Positions 7,689-15,164 of a DNA stretch of 64,000 nt are shown here, one piece after another. Below the pieces are notes generated by a model that saw nothing but the letters and a program-made list of their open reading frames with translations, was not told where the DNA came from and searched no databases. The first letter of the stretch is position 1. Every line of letters starts with the position of its first letter. Both the position numbers and the translations under genes were made by a program. The stretch is from an uncultured Bryobacteraceae bacterium (GTDB taxonomy: Bacteria; Acidobacteriota; Terriglobia; Bryobacterales; Bryobacteraceae). The stretch is taken from positions 1 to 64,000 of the forward strand of contig CALDSU010000012.1 in NCBI GenBank assembly GCA_937924525.1. The letters are read 5' to 3'.

Positions 7689-8627
7689 TCAAACCAGGCG
7701 CCGGAGCTTGGTGACTCGCCCGATCTCCACCCATTCGGCCACGAAGATATTCCCTTCGTGGTCGAAGCAGGCGCCATGCGGGCAGATGAATTTGCCGGGG
7801 CGGAAGTTCTCGCGGGGCTGGCGGCGGAGTTGGCTGTAGTCTCCGGTGCTGTCTTCGCCCAGGTGCGCCAGCGGCTGGTTCTGGCGGTCGAGCAGGGTCA
7901 CGCGGGAGGCCAAGTCGGGAATCAGCAGCACGCCATCCCGCTCGTCGAAGTGGCAGGGAAGGTGCACTGCTCCGCTTTCCGTGCGGACCCAGCCGCCGTC
8001 CAGCGTGAAGTACTGCAAACGCCGGTTGGTGCGGTCCGCCACCAGCAGCAGTGGTTCCGGTCCCCGCGTGTCGATGGTGAGCCCGTGCGGGCAGTTGAGC
8101 TCGCCATCCCGATCCCCAGGCGCCTCGCCAATGGTCCGGAGGTAGTTGCCGTGCAGGTCGTATTGCAGGATGAAACTGGAACCATAGCCGTCGGCCAGGT
8201 AAAGGTCGCCGTTCGGGGCGATCGCCACGTTGGTCGGGCTGAACTTGCGCCCGTCCTGATAGCGCTCGGAATCCCGGGGGTAGGTCAGCCGCAGGACTTC
8301 TTCGCCCGCGAGCGTGGTCTTCACCACCACGCCGTGCAGAAAATCTGTCAGGAAGAGGAACTCGTCGGCGCCCTCTCGGACGTACTGGAGACCGTGTGCG
8401 CCGCCCTGAAACTCGCTCCCCCAGGAGCGGACGAATCGCCCTTCCGGGTCGAACACCGCCACGGCGTCCGGCGAAGCGCTGGACGCATGGACGGTATGGC
8501 AGATATGAATAAAGCCTTGGGCGTCCTCGCACACCCCGTGCGTGTTCCCGAAGCGCAGGGTGTCGGGCGGCTGCGCCCAATCGTGAATCACTTCATACTG
8601 GTGCTTGCCGTGGCCGGTGATCAGCAT
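7689..8627 (-). CDS. NHL-repeat beta-propeller protein
   Basis: This 312-residue protein is built of NHL-type blades. Phrases such as PNGDLYLADGYG, CPHGLTIDTRG and CPHGACFDHEGNIFVAEW mark successive repeats. ATG at 8627 is preceded by GGGAGA, and a TACACT -10 box lies 10 nt upstream; longer in-frame starts run into non-protein-like sequence. No signal peptide is visible, so it is probably cytoplasmic. The similarity to the beta-propeller of peptidyl-glycine hydroxyglycine lyases suggests ligand binding or lyase activity, but no substrate can be named. It converges with the DUF11 gene and is divergent from terC. Confidence 0.75.
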   Translation of the reverse strand: MLITGHGKHQYEVIHDWAQPPDTLRFGNTHGVCEDAQGFIHICHTVHASSASPDAVAVFDPEGRFVRSWGSEFQGGAHGLQYVREGADEFLFLTDFLHGVVVKTTLAGEEVLRLTYPRDSERYQDGRKFSPTNVAIAPNGDLYLADGYGSSFILQYDLHGNYLRTIGEAPGDRDGELNCPHGLTIDTRGPEPLLLVADRTNRRLQYFTLDGGWVRTESGAVHLPCHFDERDGVLLIPDLASRVTLLDRQNQPLAHLGEDSTGDYSQLRRQPRENFRPGKFICPHGACFDHEGNIFVAEWVEIGRVTKLRRLV

Positions 8628-8637
8628 CGGTCTCCCG

Positions 8638-8643
8638 AGTGTA
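8638..8643 (-). promoter_or_regulatory. -10 box 10 nt before the NHL gene start
   Basis: TACACT on the minus strand, with TTGGCC 19 nt further upstream as a weak -35. With normal spacing the transcript would begin about 3 nt before the ATG. It is one of several very short-leader promoters in this window. Confidence 0.45.
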
Positions 8644-8813
8644 GCGGATGTTGCGCCCGGGAGGCCAATCCTGCGATTGTTCCTGGGCACGGCTACGGAA
8701 CTTTCTATCGATCGACGGGCCCGCCCCGTTCTATCCTGAAGCCAGGGAAGAGCCACTCTGCCCATCCGGCTGTCGCCCCGCGTCGTGCCCGATAATAGCG
8801 AAGAGCCCTCTCG

Positions 8814-9848
8814 ATGCCGAAGTACGTCACCCTGTTTCCGTTCGAACAATATTGGTGGTTTTACGCCGCGTTCAGCGTCTTCGTGATCTTTCTGCTGCTG
8901 ATTGATCTGGTGGTCTTCCACCGCAAGGCGCACCGGGTCACGCTGCGGGAGGCCGGCGTGTGGTCGGCGGTCTGGGTTTCGCTGGCGCTGCTGTTCAATG
9001 TGGGGCTATATTTCTACGCGGTCTGGCAACTGCCGCAGGACCCGCGCCTGGCCGCCGTCGCCGGATTCGACCCGCAGGCCGCGGCGCGCCGGGTGAGCCT
9101 CGAGTTCCTGGCGGGCTACCTGGTGGAGTGGTCTCTTTCGATTGACAACCTGTTTGTCTTCCTGGTGGTGTTCGGCTTTTTCGCGATTCCCCCGGCCTAT
9201 CAGCACCGCATTCTGTTTTACGGGATTCTCGGCGCCATTATTCTGCGCGGGTTGTTCATCGCCATCGGCACAGCGCTGATGCGGTTCCACTGGGTGATCT
9301 ACGTGTTCGGGGCGTTTCTGATCTTCACCGGCCTGCGGATGATTTTCGGCCAGGAGAAGCAGCTGGAGCCCGACAAGAACCCGGTGATCCGGATGTTCCG
9401 CAGGTGGGTGCCGGTCACCGCGCAGTTCGAGGGGCAGAACTTCTTTGTCCGGGTCAAGGGCGTGTTGCACGCCACGCCGCTGTTCGTCACCTTACTGTTC
9501 GTGGAAATGACCGACCTGGTGTTCGCGGTGGATTCGGTGCCGGCGATCCTAGCTCTCACCCGCGAGCCGCTGATTGTCTTTACCTCGAACGTGTTCGCCG
9601 TGCTGGGCCTGCGCTCGATGTACTTTTTGCTGGCCGGGGTGGCCGACAAGTTTCACCTGCTCAAGTACGGTTTGGGCATCGTGCTGGTCTTTGTGGGGCT
9701 GAAGATGATCTGGTTGAACGACCTGTTTGGCGGCCACTTCCCCATCGGCTGGTCGTTGGGCATCATCGCGGGGGTCATCGGGAGTTCGGTGATCCTCTCG
9801 CTGGTGTTTCCCAAAAAGCAGGAAGCCGTCAGCTGTTCGGCGGACTGA
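8814..9848 (+). CDS. TerC-family integral membrane protein (probable metal exporter)
   Basis: This 344-residue protein has about nine hydrophobic segments. TerC signature regions are clear: YLVEWSLSIDNLFVF near 105-120 and FVEMTDLVFAVDSVPAI near 225-240, both with membrane-embedded acidic residues (E and D) proposed to bind cations. The family includes Mn(II) exporters and proteins that supply metal to secreted enzymes. The ATG has only a weak Shine-Dalgarno. The 170 bp upstream show no recognisable yybP-ykoY (manganese) riboswitch. It is transcribed in the same direction as gdhA but 198 bp apart, so the two are probably separate units. Confidence 0.9.
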   Translation: MPKYVTLFPFEQYWWFYAAFSVFVIFLLLIDLVVFHRKAHRVTLREAGVWSAVWVSLALLFNVGLYFYAVWQLPQDPRLAAVAGFDPQAAARRVSLEFLAGYLVEWSLSIDNLFVFLVVFGFFAIPPAYQHRILFYGILGAIILRGLFIAIGTALMRFHWVIYVFGAFLIFTGLRMIFGQEKQLEPDKNPVIRMFRRWVPVTAQFEGQNFFVRVKGVLHATPLFVTLLFVEMTDLVFAVDSVPAILALTREPLIVFTSNVFAVLGLRSMYFLLAGVADKFHLLKYGLGIVLVFVGLKMIWLNDLFGGHFPIGWSLGIIAGVIGSSVILSLVFPKKQEAVSCSAD

Positions 9849-10046
9849 CGCCTCCGCCGCCCGTGTCTAAAATCGCCGTGCGCGAGGCCCGCTCTTCAGC
9901 CATGGAAACGAAGAGCCGCGACCTGGCGGGGGGCGGACATTTTCGGGCTTGGGACCCGGGCTGTTACGGCTGAGCACCTTGCCTTGAGGACCAAAGTTTA
10001 GGGTATCGTAAAGAGGATTCATTTCTTTGAAAGGTAGTCCTGATCC

Positions 10047-11330
10047 TTGAACATCGACACCCTCTCCGCGCCGGCGTGCCCTCCTGTGAGCGCCTATGAC
10101 GTCGCTCTGCAGAACTTTCAAAACGCCGCTGCCGCGCTGGAACTCAGCGACGATGTGAAATCGCTGATCATGTACCCGGAGCGCGTTCTCACTGTTAACG
10201 TCCCGGTCCGCATGGATTCGGGAGAGATCACCCGATTCGAGGGGTACCGCGTGCAGCACAACACCGCCCGCGGGCCCGCCAAGGGCGGCATCCGCTATCA
10301 CCCGTCCGTGACCTTGGATGAAGTGAAGGCGCTGGCCATGTGGATGACGTGGAAATGCGCCGTGGTCAACATCCCGTTCGGAGGCGGCAAGGGCGGTGTC
10401 GTCTGCAACCCGAAGGCGATGAGCGCCAACGAGTTGGAGCGCCTCACGCGCCGTTACACGGCGGGCATTCTGCCGCTGCTAGGTCCGGGGCGGGACATCC
10501 CCGCTCCGGACGTGTACACCAACTCCCAGACGATGGGCTGGATTATGGATACCTACAGCATGATGAAGGCCGACGGGTATCCTATTCCGGGTGTCGTCAC
10601 CGGCAAGCCGATTTCGGTAGGCGGTTCGCTCGGCCGCGATGAGGCCACCGGGCGCGGCGTGTTTCATTGTTTACAGTCCGCCTCTGGGCACCTCCGCATC
10701 TCCCTGAAGGGCTCCAAAGCCGTGGTGCAGGGATTCGGCAACGCCGGTTCGGTGGTCGCCAACTTGCTCGACAGCCACCAGTCGCTGGTGATCGCCGTGA
10801 ACGACTCGCGTGGCGGCGTTTACCGGGAAGACGGATTGGACATCCCCAAGCTGATGTTGCACAAGGAGCGGACCGGGAGCGTCGTGGGTTTTCCCGGCGC
10901 GCAGCCGATCGGCGACGAGGACCTGCTGGCGCTGAAATGCGATTACCTGATCCCGGCCGCCCTCGAGAATGCCATCACCCGCGACAACGCCGGCCGCGTG
11001 TGCGCCAAGGTGCTGGCCGAAGCCGCCAACGGTCCGGTGACGCCGGAAGCCGACGCGATTCTGGAAACCAACGGGGTCTTTGTCATTCCCGACATTCTGT
11101 GCAACGCCGGCGGCGTGACCGTCTCGTACTTCGAGTGGTGTCAAAACGAGCAGCACCTGTATTGGGACCTCTATGAGGTCGAAAAGCGGCTGGAGCGGGT
11201 GATGCAGAGCAGCTTCAACGAGGTGCTCAACTACCATACAGACCGGAAGGTGAGCATGCGCCTGGCGGCCAATATGGTTGGCGTCAGCCGCGTCGCCAGT
11301 TCGACGCTGGCGCGCGGCCTGTATCCGTGA
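10047..11330 (+). CDS. gdhA: Glu/Leu/Phe/Val-type glutamate dehydrogenase
   Basis: This 427-residue cytoplasmic enzyme interconverts glutamate and 2-oxoglutarate plus ammonia. Visible are the substrate-binding GPAKGGIR and the active-site PFGGGKGG near 115 (catalytic Lys). A conserved DIPAPDVYT segment follows near 150, then a Rossmann coenzyme fingerprint QGFGNAGS near 230. Length and architecture fit the hexameric GDH family used by many soil bacteria. The start is TTG at 10047, with GAAAGG about 10 nt upstream. A weak promoter (TTGCCT at 9979, TATCGT at 10004, 19-nt spacer) may drive it. NAD versus NADP preference cannot be decided by eye. It ends 11 bp from the convergent TonB receptor gene. 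Confidence 0.93.
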   Translation: MNIDTLSAPACPPVSAYDVALQNFQNAAAALELSDDVKSLIMYPERVLTVNVPVRMDSGEITRFEGYRVQHNTARGPAKGGIRYHPSVTLDEVKALAMWMTWKCAVVNIPFGGGKGGVVCNPKAMSANELERLTRRYTAGILPLLGPGRDIPAPDVYTNSQTMGWIMDTYSMMKADGYPIPGVVTGKPISVGGSLGRDEATGRGVFHCLQSASGHLRISLKGSKAVVQGFGNAGSVVANLLDSHQSLVIAVNDSRGGVYREDGLDIPKLMLHKERTGSVVGFPGAQPIGDEDLLALKCDYLIPAALENAITRDNAGRVCAKVLAEAANGPVTPEADAILETNGVFVIPDILCNAGGVTVSYFEWCQNEQHLYWDLYEVEKRLERVMQSSFNEVLNYHTDRKVSMRLAANMVGVSRVASSTLARGLYP

Positions 11331-11341
11331 GCGCCGCCGCG

Positions 11342-13645
11342 TCAGAAGAAACGCATGGTGTACGTAAAGCGGAATCCACGCCCGATCTCCGGAGCCAGAT
11401 CCTTGATGAACGACAGGTGGTTCCGGTAGAGCCGGTCGCCGGCGTTAAACAGGTTGCCGGAGAAGACATGGACGACGTGCGGACGCGTGACCGTGTACTG
11501 CGCTCCGAGGTGGAAGACGGCATAGCCGGGAGTCGGGGTTTCCGTCTCGAAGACCCGGTCCTGCCGGCCGGCCGCGAGTAATTGCGGGCGCACGGACAGG
11601 CGCCCGAAGCGGAAATCCAGGCCGCCGCGGCCGCGGAGCGGCGGAATGCGCGGCAGGGGCTGATTGCGGACCTTGAGTTGCGCGTTCACGTAATCCATCC
11701 CCAGGTTCAGCCAGACGTTGGGCAAGAGGCCAAAATCCACGCCCGCCTCACCGCCCGTAAAGCGGCTGTCGGCTTGCGACCAGTTGGCTTCCACCAGGCC
11801 GTCCTCAATCTCGCCCGTAGGCGCGAGATACACGAAGTTGCGGATGTCGTAATAGAAGAAATTCGCTTCCGCGCGGATACGGGAACCGCGGTGGCGCAGC
11901 GACAGGTCAATGCCATCCGCGCGTTCCCGTTGCAGGTCGGGATTGCCGATTTCGTACGTCAGGTTGCCGATGTGGGGCCCCCGATTGTACAACTCCTCGA
12001 GCGCCGGCGCGCGGTAGGAATGCGTGTAATTGGCCACCATCGCCCCGTTCCGCCAGGCCGGCACGTGGATGCCGGCCGCTCCGGAAAAGCCGGTGAAAGA
12101 GCGGCTCCGCAGCCCCGTGGGGTCGTATTGGTTGTTTTCAATGCGCCCGCCGAACTGGAGACGGAAGCGCTCGAAACCGATTTCTTCCATACCGAACACC
12201 GCGAAGTTGTTCTGAATCACCGGAGGGGCCAGCGCTTCCGCGCCCGCGGTCTTGTAGTCGCGGTGCATGCCCTGAAAGCCGAAACTGCCGGACAGCCGGC
12301 CGCGGCGGGCCTGCTCAAACGTGCCGCGGTAGACCACCTGCCTGTTGTTGAACCGCGTCCCCACTTCCTCGCCTTCCAGTTCGCGGTGCTGCCAGTCGCT
12401 GTAGTTCAACGAGAGCCGGAAGCTCTCGAGGGCGCCGGCGAGTTTGCGCATGCCGCCGCTGAAGCGGAAGTTGTGCCGCCGGAAGTCCAGATCGACGAGT
12501 TCGTGCTCCTGATCGTCGTCGTGGTCGTCTTCATCCTGAAGCCGGATTCTTCCCGACCGGCTGTTGCGCGAGAAGAGCCCGGAACTGCGGCGGAGCAGGC
12601 TCCCGCCGCCGTGCAGGTCGTGGTCCTCGTGGCTCCCATGGAACTCGCCGGCGAAGGGCACGCCGAAACGGCCTTCTTCGTACCGGTAACCGGCATCGAA
12701 GAAGGCCTGGCGACCGTACCACCCGCCGCCGCCGAACGTGTTCGTCAAGCGGGTGTGGGAGTTCTCAATCCGGCCCTGGGCGGTATTGTAATCGCCGGTC
12801 CGCTGGCCGCCGCCGCCGCCCCAGAACAGCCAGTTCCTGACGCCGAACTCGAAGCCGCCGCTGCCCCCGCCTTGGTTATTGGTGGTGCCTCCCAAACCCG
12901 TGACGTATCCCCGCACGCCCGGATGGGGTTCGGGGTGGGCCTGGTGGTGGCCGGTGATCGCGTTGACCACGCCGCCCAGCGCGTTGCTGCCGTAAAGCAG
13001 CGTGGCCGGGCCCTTGACTACCTCCAGCCGATCCAGGCTGGAGGGATCCACCGACTCGCCGTGGTCGCCCGACTGTGAAGACAAAGTCCCGGTTGGCATC
13101 CCGTCGGTCATGATGAGGACCCGGTCGCCATCGAATCCGCGGATCACCGGGCGGGAGTTGCCCACTCCGAAGCTGCGCTTGGCGACGCCGGGCTGCTGGT
13201 CCAGCACTTCTCCCAGCGATGGCTGGCTGCGCGTGGCCAGGTCCAGCGAGTCGATCGTCGTCACGGTTTGAAAGCTTTCGAAAACCGACTGTTCGATGCC
13301 TCGCGCCGTGACGGTGATTTGCTGCCGCAGCGGCCGGACATCCAGTGCGAAATCCAGCACCGCGGTTTGGTCCGGCGCGATCGTGACGCTTTTGGCCTCG
13401 TCCGTCAAGGAATGCAGGTGAACCGTGACGGTGTAAGTTCCCGGCGCCAGTCCGGTGATTTCGTAAGAGCCGTCGGGCCCGGTTTCCACCATCCGCCCGG
13501 TCTGGCCGACCAGCACGCGCGCCCCTTGCAGGGGCGTCGCCTTTCCGTTGAGCACGACCTTGCCGCGAAGACTGCCCGTCGGCTGCGAGAAGGAGACGCC
13601 GGCGCCGAAAAGTAACGCAATCGCTAGTAAAGATAGATTTCTCAT
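11342..13645 (-). CDS. TonB-dependent receptor with His/Asp-rich loops (ZnuD-like)
   Basis: This 767-residue outer-membrane importer has a signal peptide (1-20) and a carboxypeptidase-regulatory-like domain (about 24-100). A plug domain (about 110-230) contains the RPVIRGF and DGMPTG landmarks, and a 22-strand barrel ends in Phe. Metal-ligand clusters are striking: HHQAHPEPH at 233-241, HGSHEDHDLH at 336-345 and DEDDHDDDQEHE at 371-382. Such His-rich loops are typical of the ZnuD group of zinc (and haem) receptors, so zinc capture is the best guess. The start at 13645 is chosen for the signal peptide; two upstream in-frame ATGs lack one. It follows a small HxH/CxxC protein gene, supporting a metal role. 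Confidence 0.85.
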   Translation of the reverse strand: MRNLSLLAIALLFGAGVSFSQPTGSLRGKVVLNGKATPLQGARVLVGQTGRMVETGPDGSYEITGLAPGTYTVTVHLHSLTDEAKSVTIAPDQTAVLDFALDVRPLRQQITVTARGIEQSVFESFQTVTTIDSLDLATRSQPSLGEVLDQQPGVAKRSFGVGNSRPVIRGFDGDRVLIMTDGMPTGTLSSQSGDHGESVDPSSLDRLEVVKGPATLLYGSNALGGVVNAITGHHQAHPEPHPGVRGYVTGLGGTTNNQGGGSGGFEFGVRNWLFWGGGGGQRTGDYNTAQGRIENSHTRLTNTFGGGGWYGRQAFFDAGYRYEEGRFGVPFAGEFHGSHEDHDLHGGGSLLRRSSGLFSRNSRSGRIRLQDEDDHDDDQEHELVDLDFRRHNFRFSGGMRKLAGALESFRLSLNYSDWQHRELEGEEVGTRFNNRQVVYRGTFEQARRGRLSGSFGFQGMHRDYKTAGAEALAPPVIQNNFAVFGMEEIGFERFRLQFGGRIENNQYDPTGLRSRSFTGFSGAAGIHVPAWRNGAMVANYTHSYRAPALEELYNRGPHIGNLTYEIGNPDLQRERADGIDLSLRHRGSRIRAEANFFYYDIRNFVYLAPTGEIEDGLVEANWSQADSRFTGGEAGVDFGLLPNVWLNLGMDYVNAQLKVRNQPLPRIPPLRGRGGLDFRFGRLSVRPQLLAAGRQDRVFETETPTPGYAVFHLGAQYTVTRPHVVHVFSGNLFNAGDRLYRNHLSFIKDLAPEIGRGFRFTYTMRFF

Positions 13646-13703
13646 GCATGACCCCATTCGCCCTCCTGCCATCCGGCGAGGAAGGTCGTAGAATTTCGCC
13701 TCT

Positions 13704-13729
13704 CATCCGCCGGCTTCCGCGGGCGGATG
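13704..13729 (-). promoter_or_regulatory. Inverted repeat in the leader of the TonB receptor gene
   Basis: CATCCGCC and GGCGGATG form a perfect 8-bp inverted repeat around a 10-bp spacer, 59 bp before the receptor start. It could be an operator (a Zur-like repressor is plausible given the zinc context) or an mRNA stem. The sequence does not match a consensus I can quote. Confidence 0.4.
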
Positions 13730-13752
13730 CAAAAACTACAGGTGGATGGGAT

Positions 13753-14010
13753 CTAGGCGGGCGGGGCCCTGGCATGGCCGCCAGCCAGCACCGGGCCGGC
13801 GGGACGCCAGACGCGGGTTTCGGGAACCGCGTACTCAACCGTGTCCGGCGGCGGCGCGAATGCCGCGATCTGCGGCGCCTCCACCGGCAGGCTGCTGACT
13901 TGGCAGATGGCGCACTCCCGCTGGGCCGCCCCGTCGTGAAGATGCGACAGAGATACTGCGGGCAACCAGGTCAGGACGCAGATCAACGCCCCGATGAGAA
14001 GGCGGTTCAT
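13753..14010 (-). CDS. Small secreted HxH/CxxC protein (DUF2946-like)
   Basis: This 85-residue protein has a hydrophobic leader (1-20), then HLHD at 23-26 and CAIC at 33-36, and a Pro/Ala-rich tail. Short exported proteins with an HxH motif followed by a Cys pair are commonly encoded beside metal TonB receptors and metal efflux genes and are grouped with DUF2946; the function is unproven. The ATG at 14010 is chosen because the hydrophobic leader begins there; the longer frame upstream runs into the preceding gene. A TATACT box lies about 20 nt before the ATG, so this gene and the receptor (107 bp downstream) may have their own promoter. Confidence 0.65.
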   Translation of the reverse strand: MNRLLIGALICVLTWLPAVSLSHLHDGAAQRECAICQVSSLPVEAPQIAAFAPPPDTVEYAVPETRVWRPAGPVLAGGHARAPPA

Positions 14011-14056
14011 CTCAGTCAGTTTCTCAGTATACGACGGAATCTCACGCGCGCCCGGG

Positions 14057-15148
14057 TTACGGGTTCGGTCGGGCCGGCTGCTCCTGAAGTTGTTCGTCGC
14101 CGAGGGGCTCCGGCGTGTCGAACGTGATGGCTGCGTCCGCGGCGAACTTCCGGTATAGCCGGAACTCCACTTCATTCTTCGTCAGCAGCTTTTCGCTGCG
14201 CATCCGGACCACGGCGCGCAGGGGCAGCAGGTGCGTCTGTTCACCGATCGTCGTGTACCCATAGTCCAGAACCGTGCTGGCCTGCTGGATGGGAAAGCTG
14301 GGGGGAATGCCCTCGGCGTGCAGAGTCACCCGGAGGATGGCCCCCGAGTCGCGCTCCACGTAGATCAGGCCGGAGTAGCCAGTGATAATCTCCTCGCGGC
14401 GCTCGTAACTCAGCCGCCACTGCGAATGCGGCTGTGCGATCCGGTAGGAGAAGACATGCACGCGGCTGCCGCGCAAGGTGGCCCACCGTTCCCAGGCGAA
14501 ACGGGCCTGCGAACTGGCGGCAAAGATCTCCCGGAGAATGCTGCCGAATTCGCCGGTTGAGGTGGCGCCGCCGAGCGACTCATACGGCGCTTCGGTGGGG
14601 TGGCTGTTCACCAGGACAAGTTTGTAATTTTCCCGCTGCTCAAAATAGGTCAGACGCGCGGTGAGGGTGTCCTGCGCCTGCCAGAACTCGAGCCCGCTGG
14701 GGTCGTAATAGCGGCGCGTCACCTGCGTGCAGATGAAGTCGGGCAGGTTCCTGGAATAGTTCAACGCGTATTCGCGGGTTTGTTCCAGGATGCGCTGCTG
14801 CTCGGCGGGGGAGGGAGGGGGAATGGGGGGAGGCCCCTCGGGGCGGCTGACCGGGGCTGGCGGCTTCAACTCCGCCGAGGCGTTCCGCAGCGCCTTTAAC
14901 GCTTCCAGCGTGCGCGGCCCTGCGCCCTTGCCCTGGAGCGTTTCGATGGTGACGTCGTCAAGGCGTTCGCTCAGCCTGACCCGCTGCAAATAAGCAGCTA
15001 CCTGCTTATCAGGATGCTTCAGTTTGATCGATGACTCGATGAAACGAACGAGTTGGTCCACCGTGAGCTGGCTTTGAGACCACAGTCCTGGAGCCAGCCC
15101 CAGCGCGAAACCAAACAGCAGCGGCAGCGACCAGCGCCTCACAGACAC
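14057..15148 (-). CDS. Secreted protein of unknown function (acidobacterial type)
   Basis: The protein has 363 residues, with a signal peptide (about 1-25, ending GLWSQ). A helical region (30-95) and a Pro-rich linker (95-115) lead into a conserved-looking beta-rich domain that opens LPDFICTQVTRRYY, a phrase I associate with lineage-specific Acidobacteriota proteins. It has no catalytic motif I recognise. It sits 16 bp downstream of the AsmA-like gene and 46 bp upstream of the small HxH protein, all on the same strand. I infer an envelope protein co-transcribed with asmA. Confidence 0.6.
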   Translation of the reverse strand: MSVRRWSLPLLFGFALGLAPGLWSQSQLTVDQLVRFIESSIKLKHPDKQVAAYLQRVRLSERLDDVTIETLQGKGAGPRTLEALKALRNASAELKPPAPVSRPEGPPPIPPPSPAEQQRILEQTREYALNYSRNLPDFICTQVTRRYYDPSGLEFWQAQDTLTARLTYFEQRENYKLVLVNSHPTEAPYESLGGATSTGEFGSILREIFAASSQARFAWERWATLRGSRVHVFSYRIAQPHSQWRLSYERREEIITGYSGLIYVERDSGAILRVTLHAEGIPPSFPIQQASTVLDYGYTTIGEQTHLLPLRAVVRMRSEKLLTKNEVEFRLYRKFAADAAITFDTPEPLGDEQLQEQPARPNP

Positions 15149-15164
15149 TATTCTCGCATCGCCG

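Noticed and set aside
8644-8813. A manganese (yybP-ykoY) riboswitch upstream of terC
   Set aside because: The expected conserved loops could not be found by eye in the 170-bp gap.
9901-9972. A 23-codon reading frame between terC and gdhA
   Set aside because: It has no ribosome-binding site and no homologue-like features; it is too short to support.
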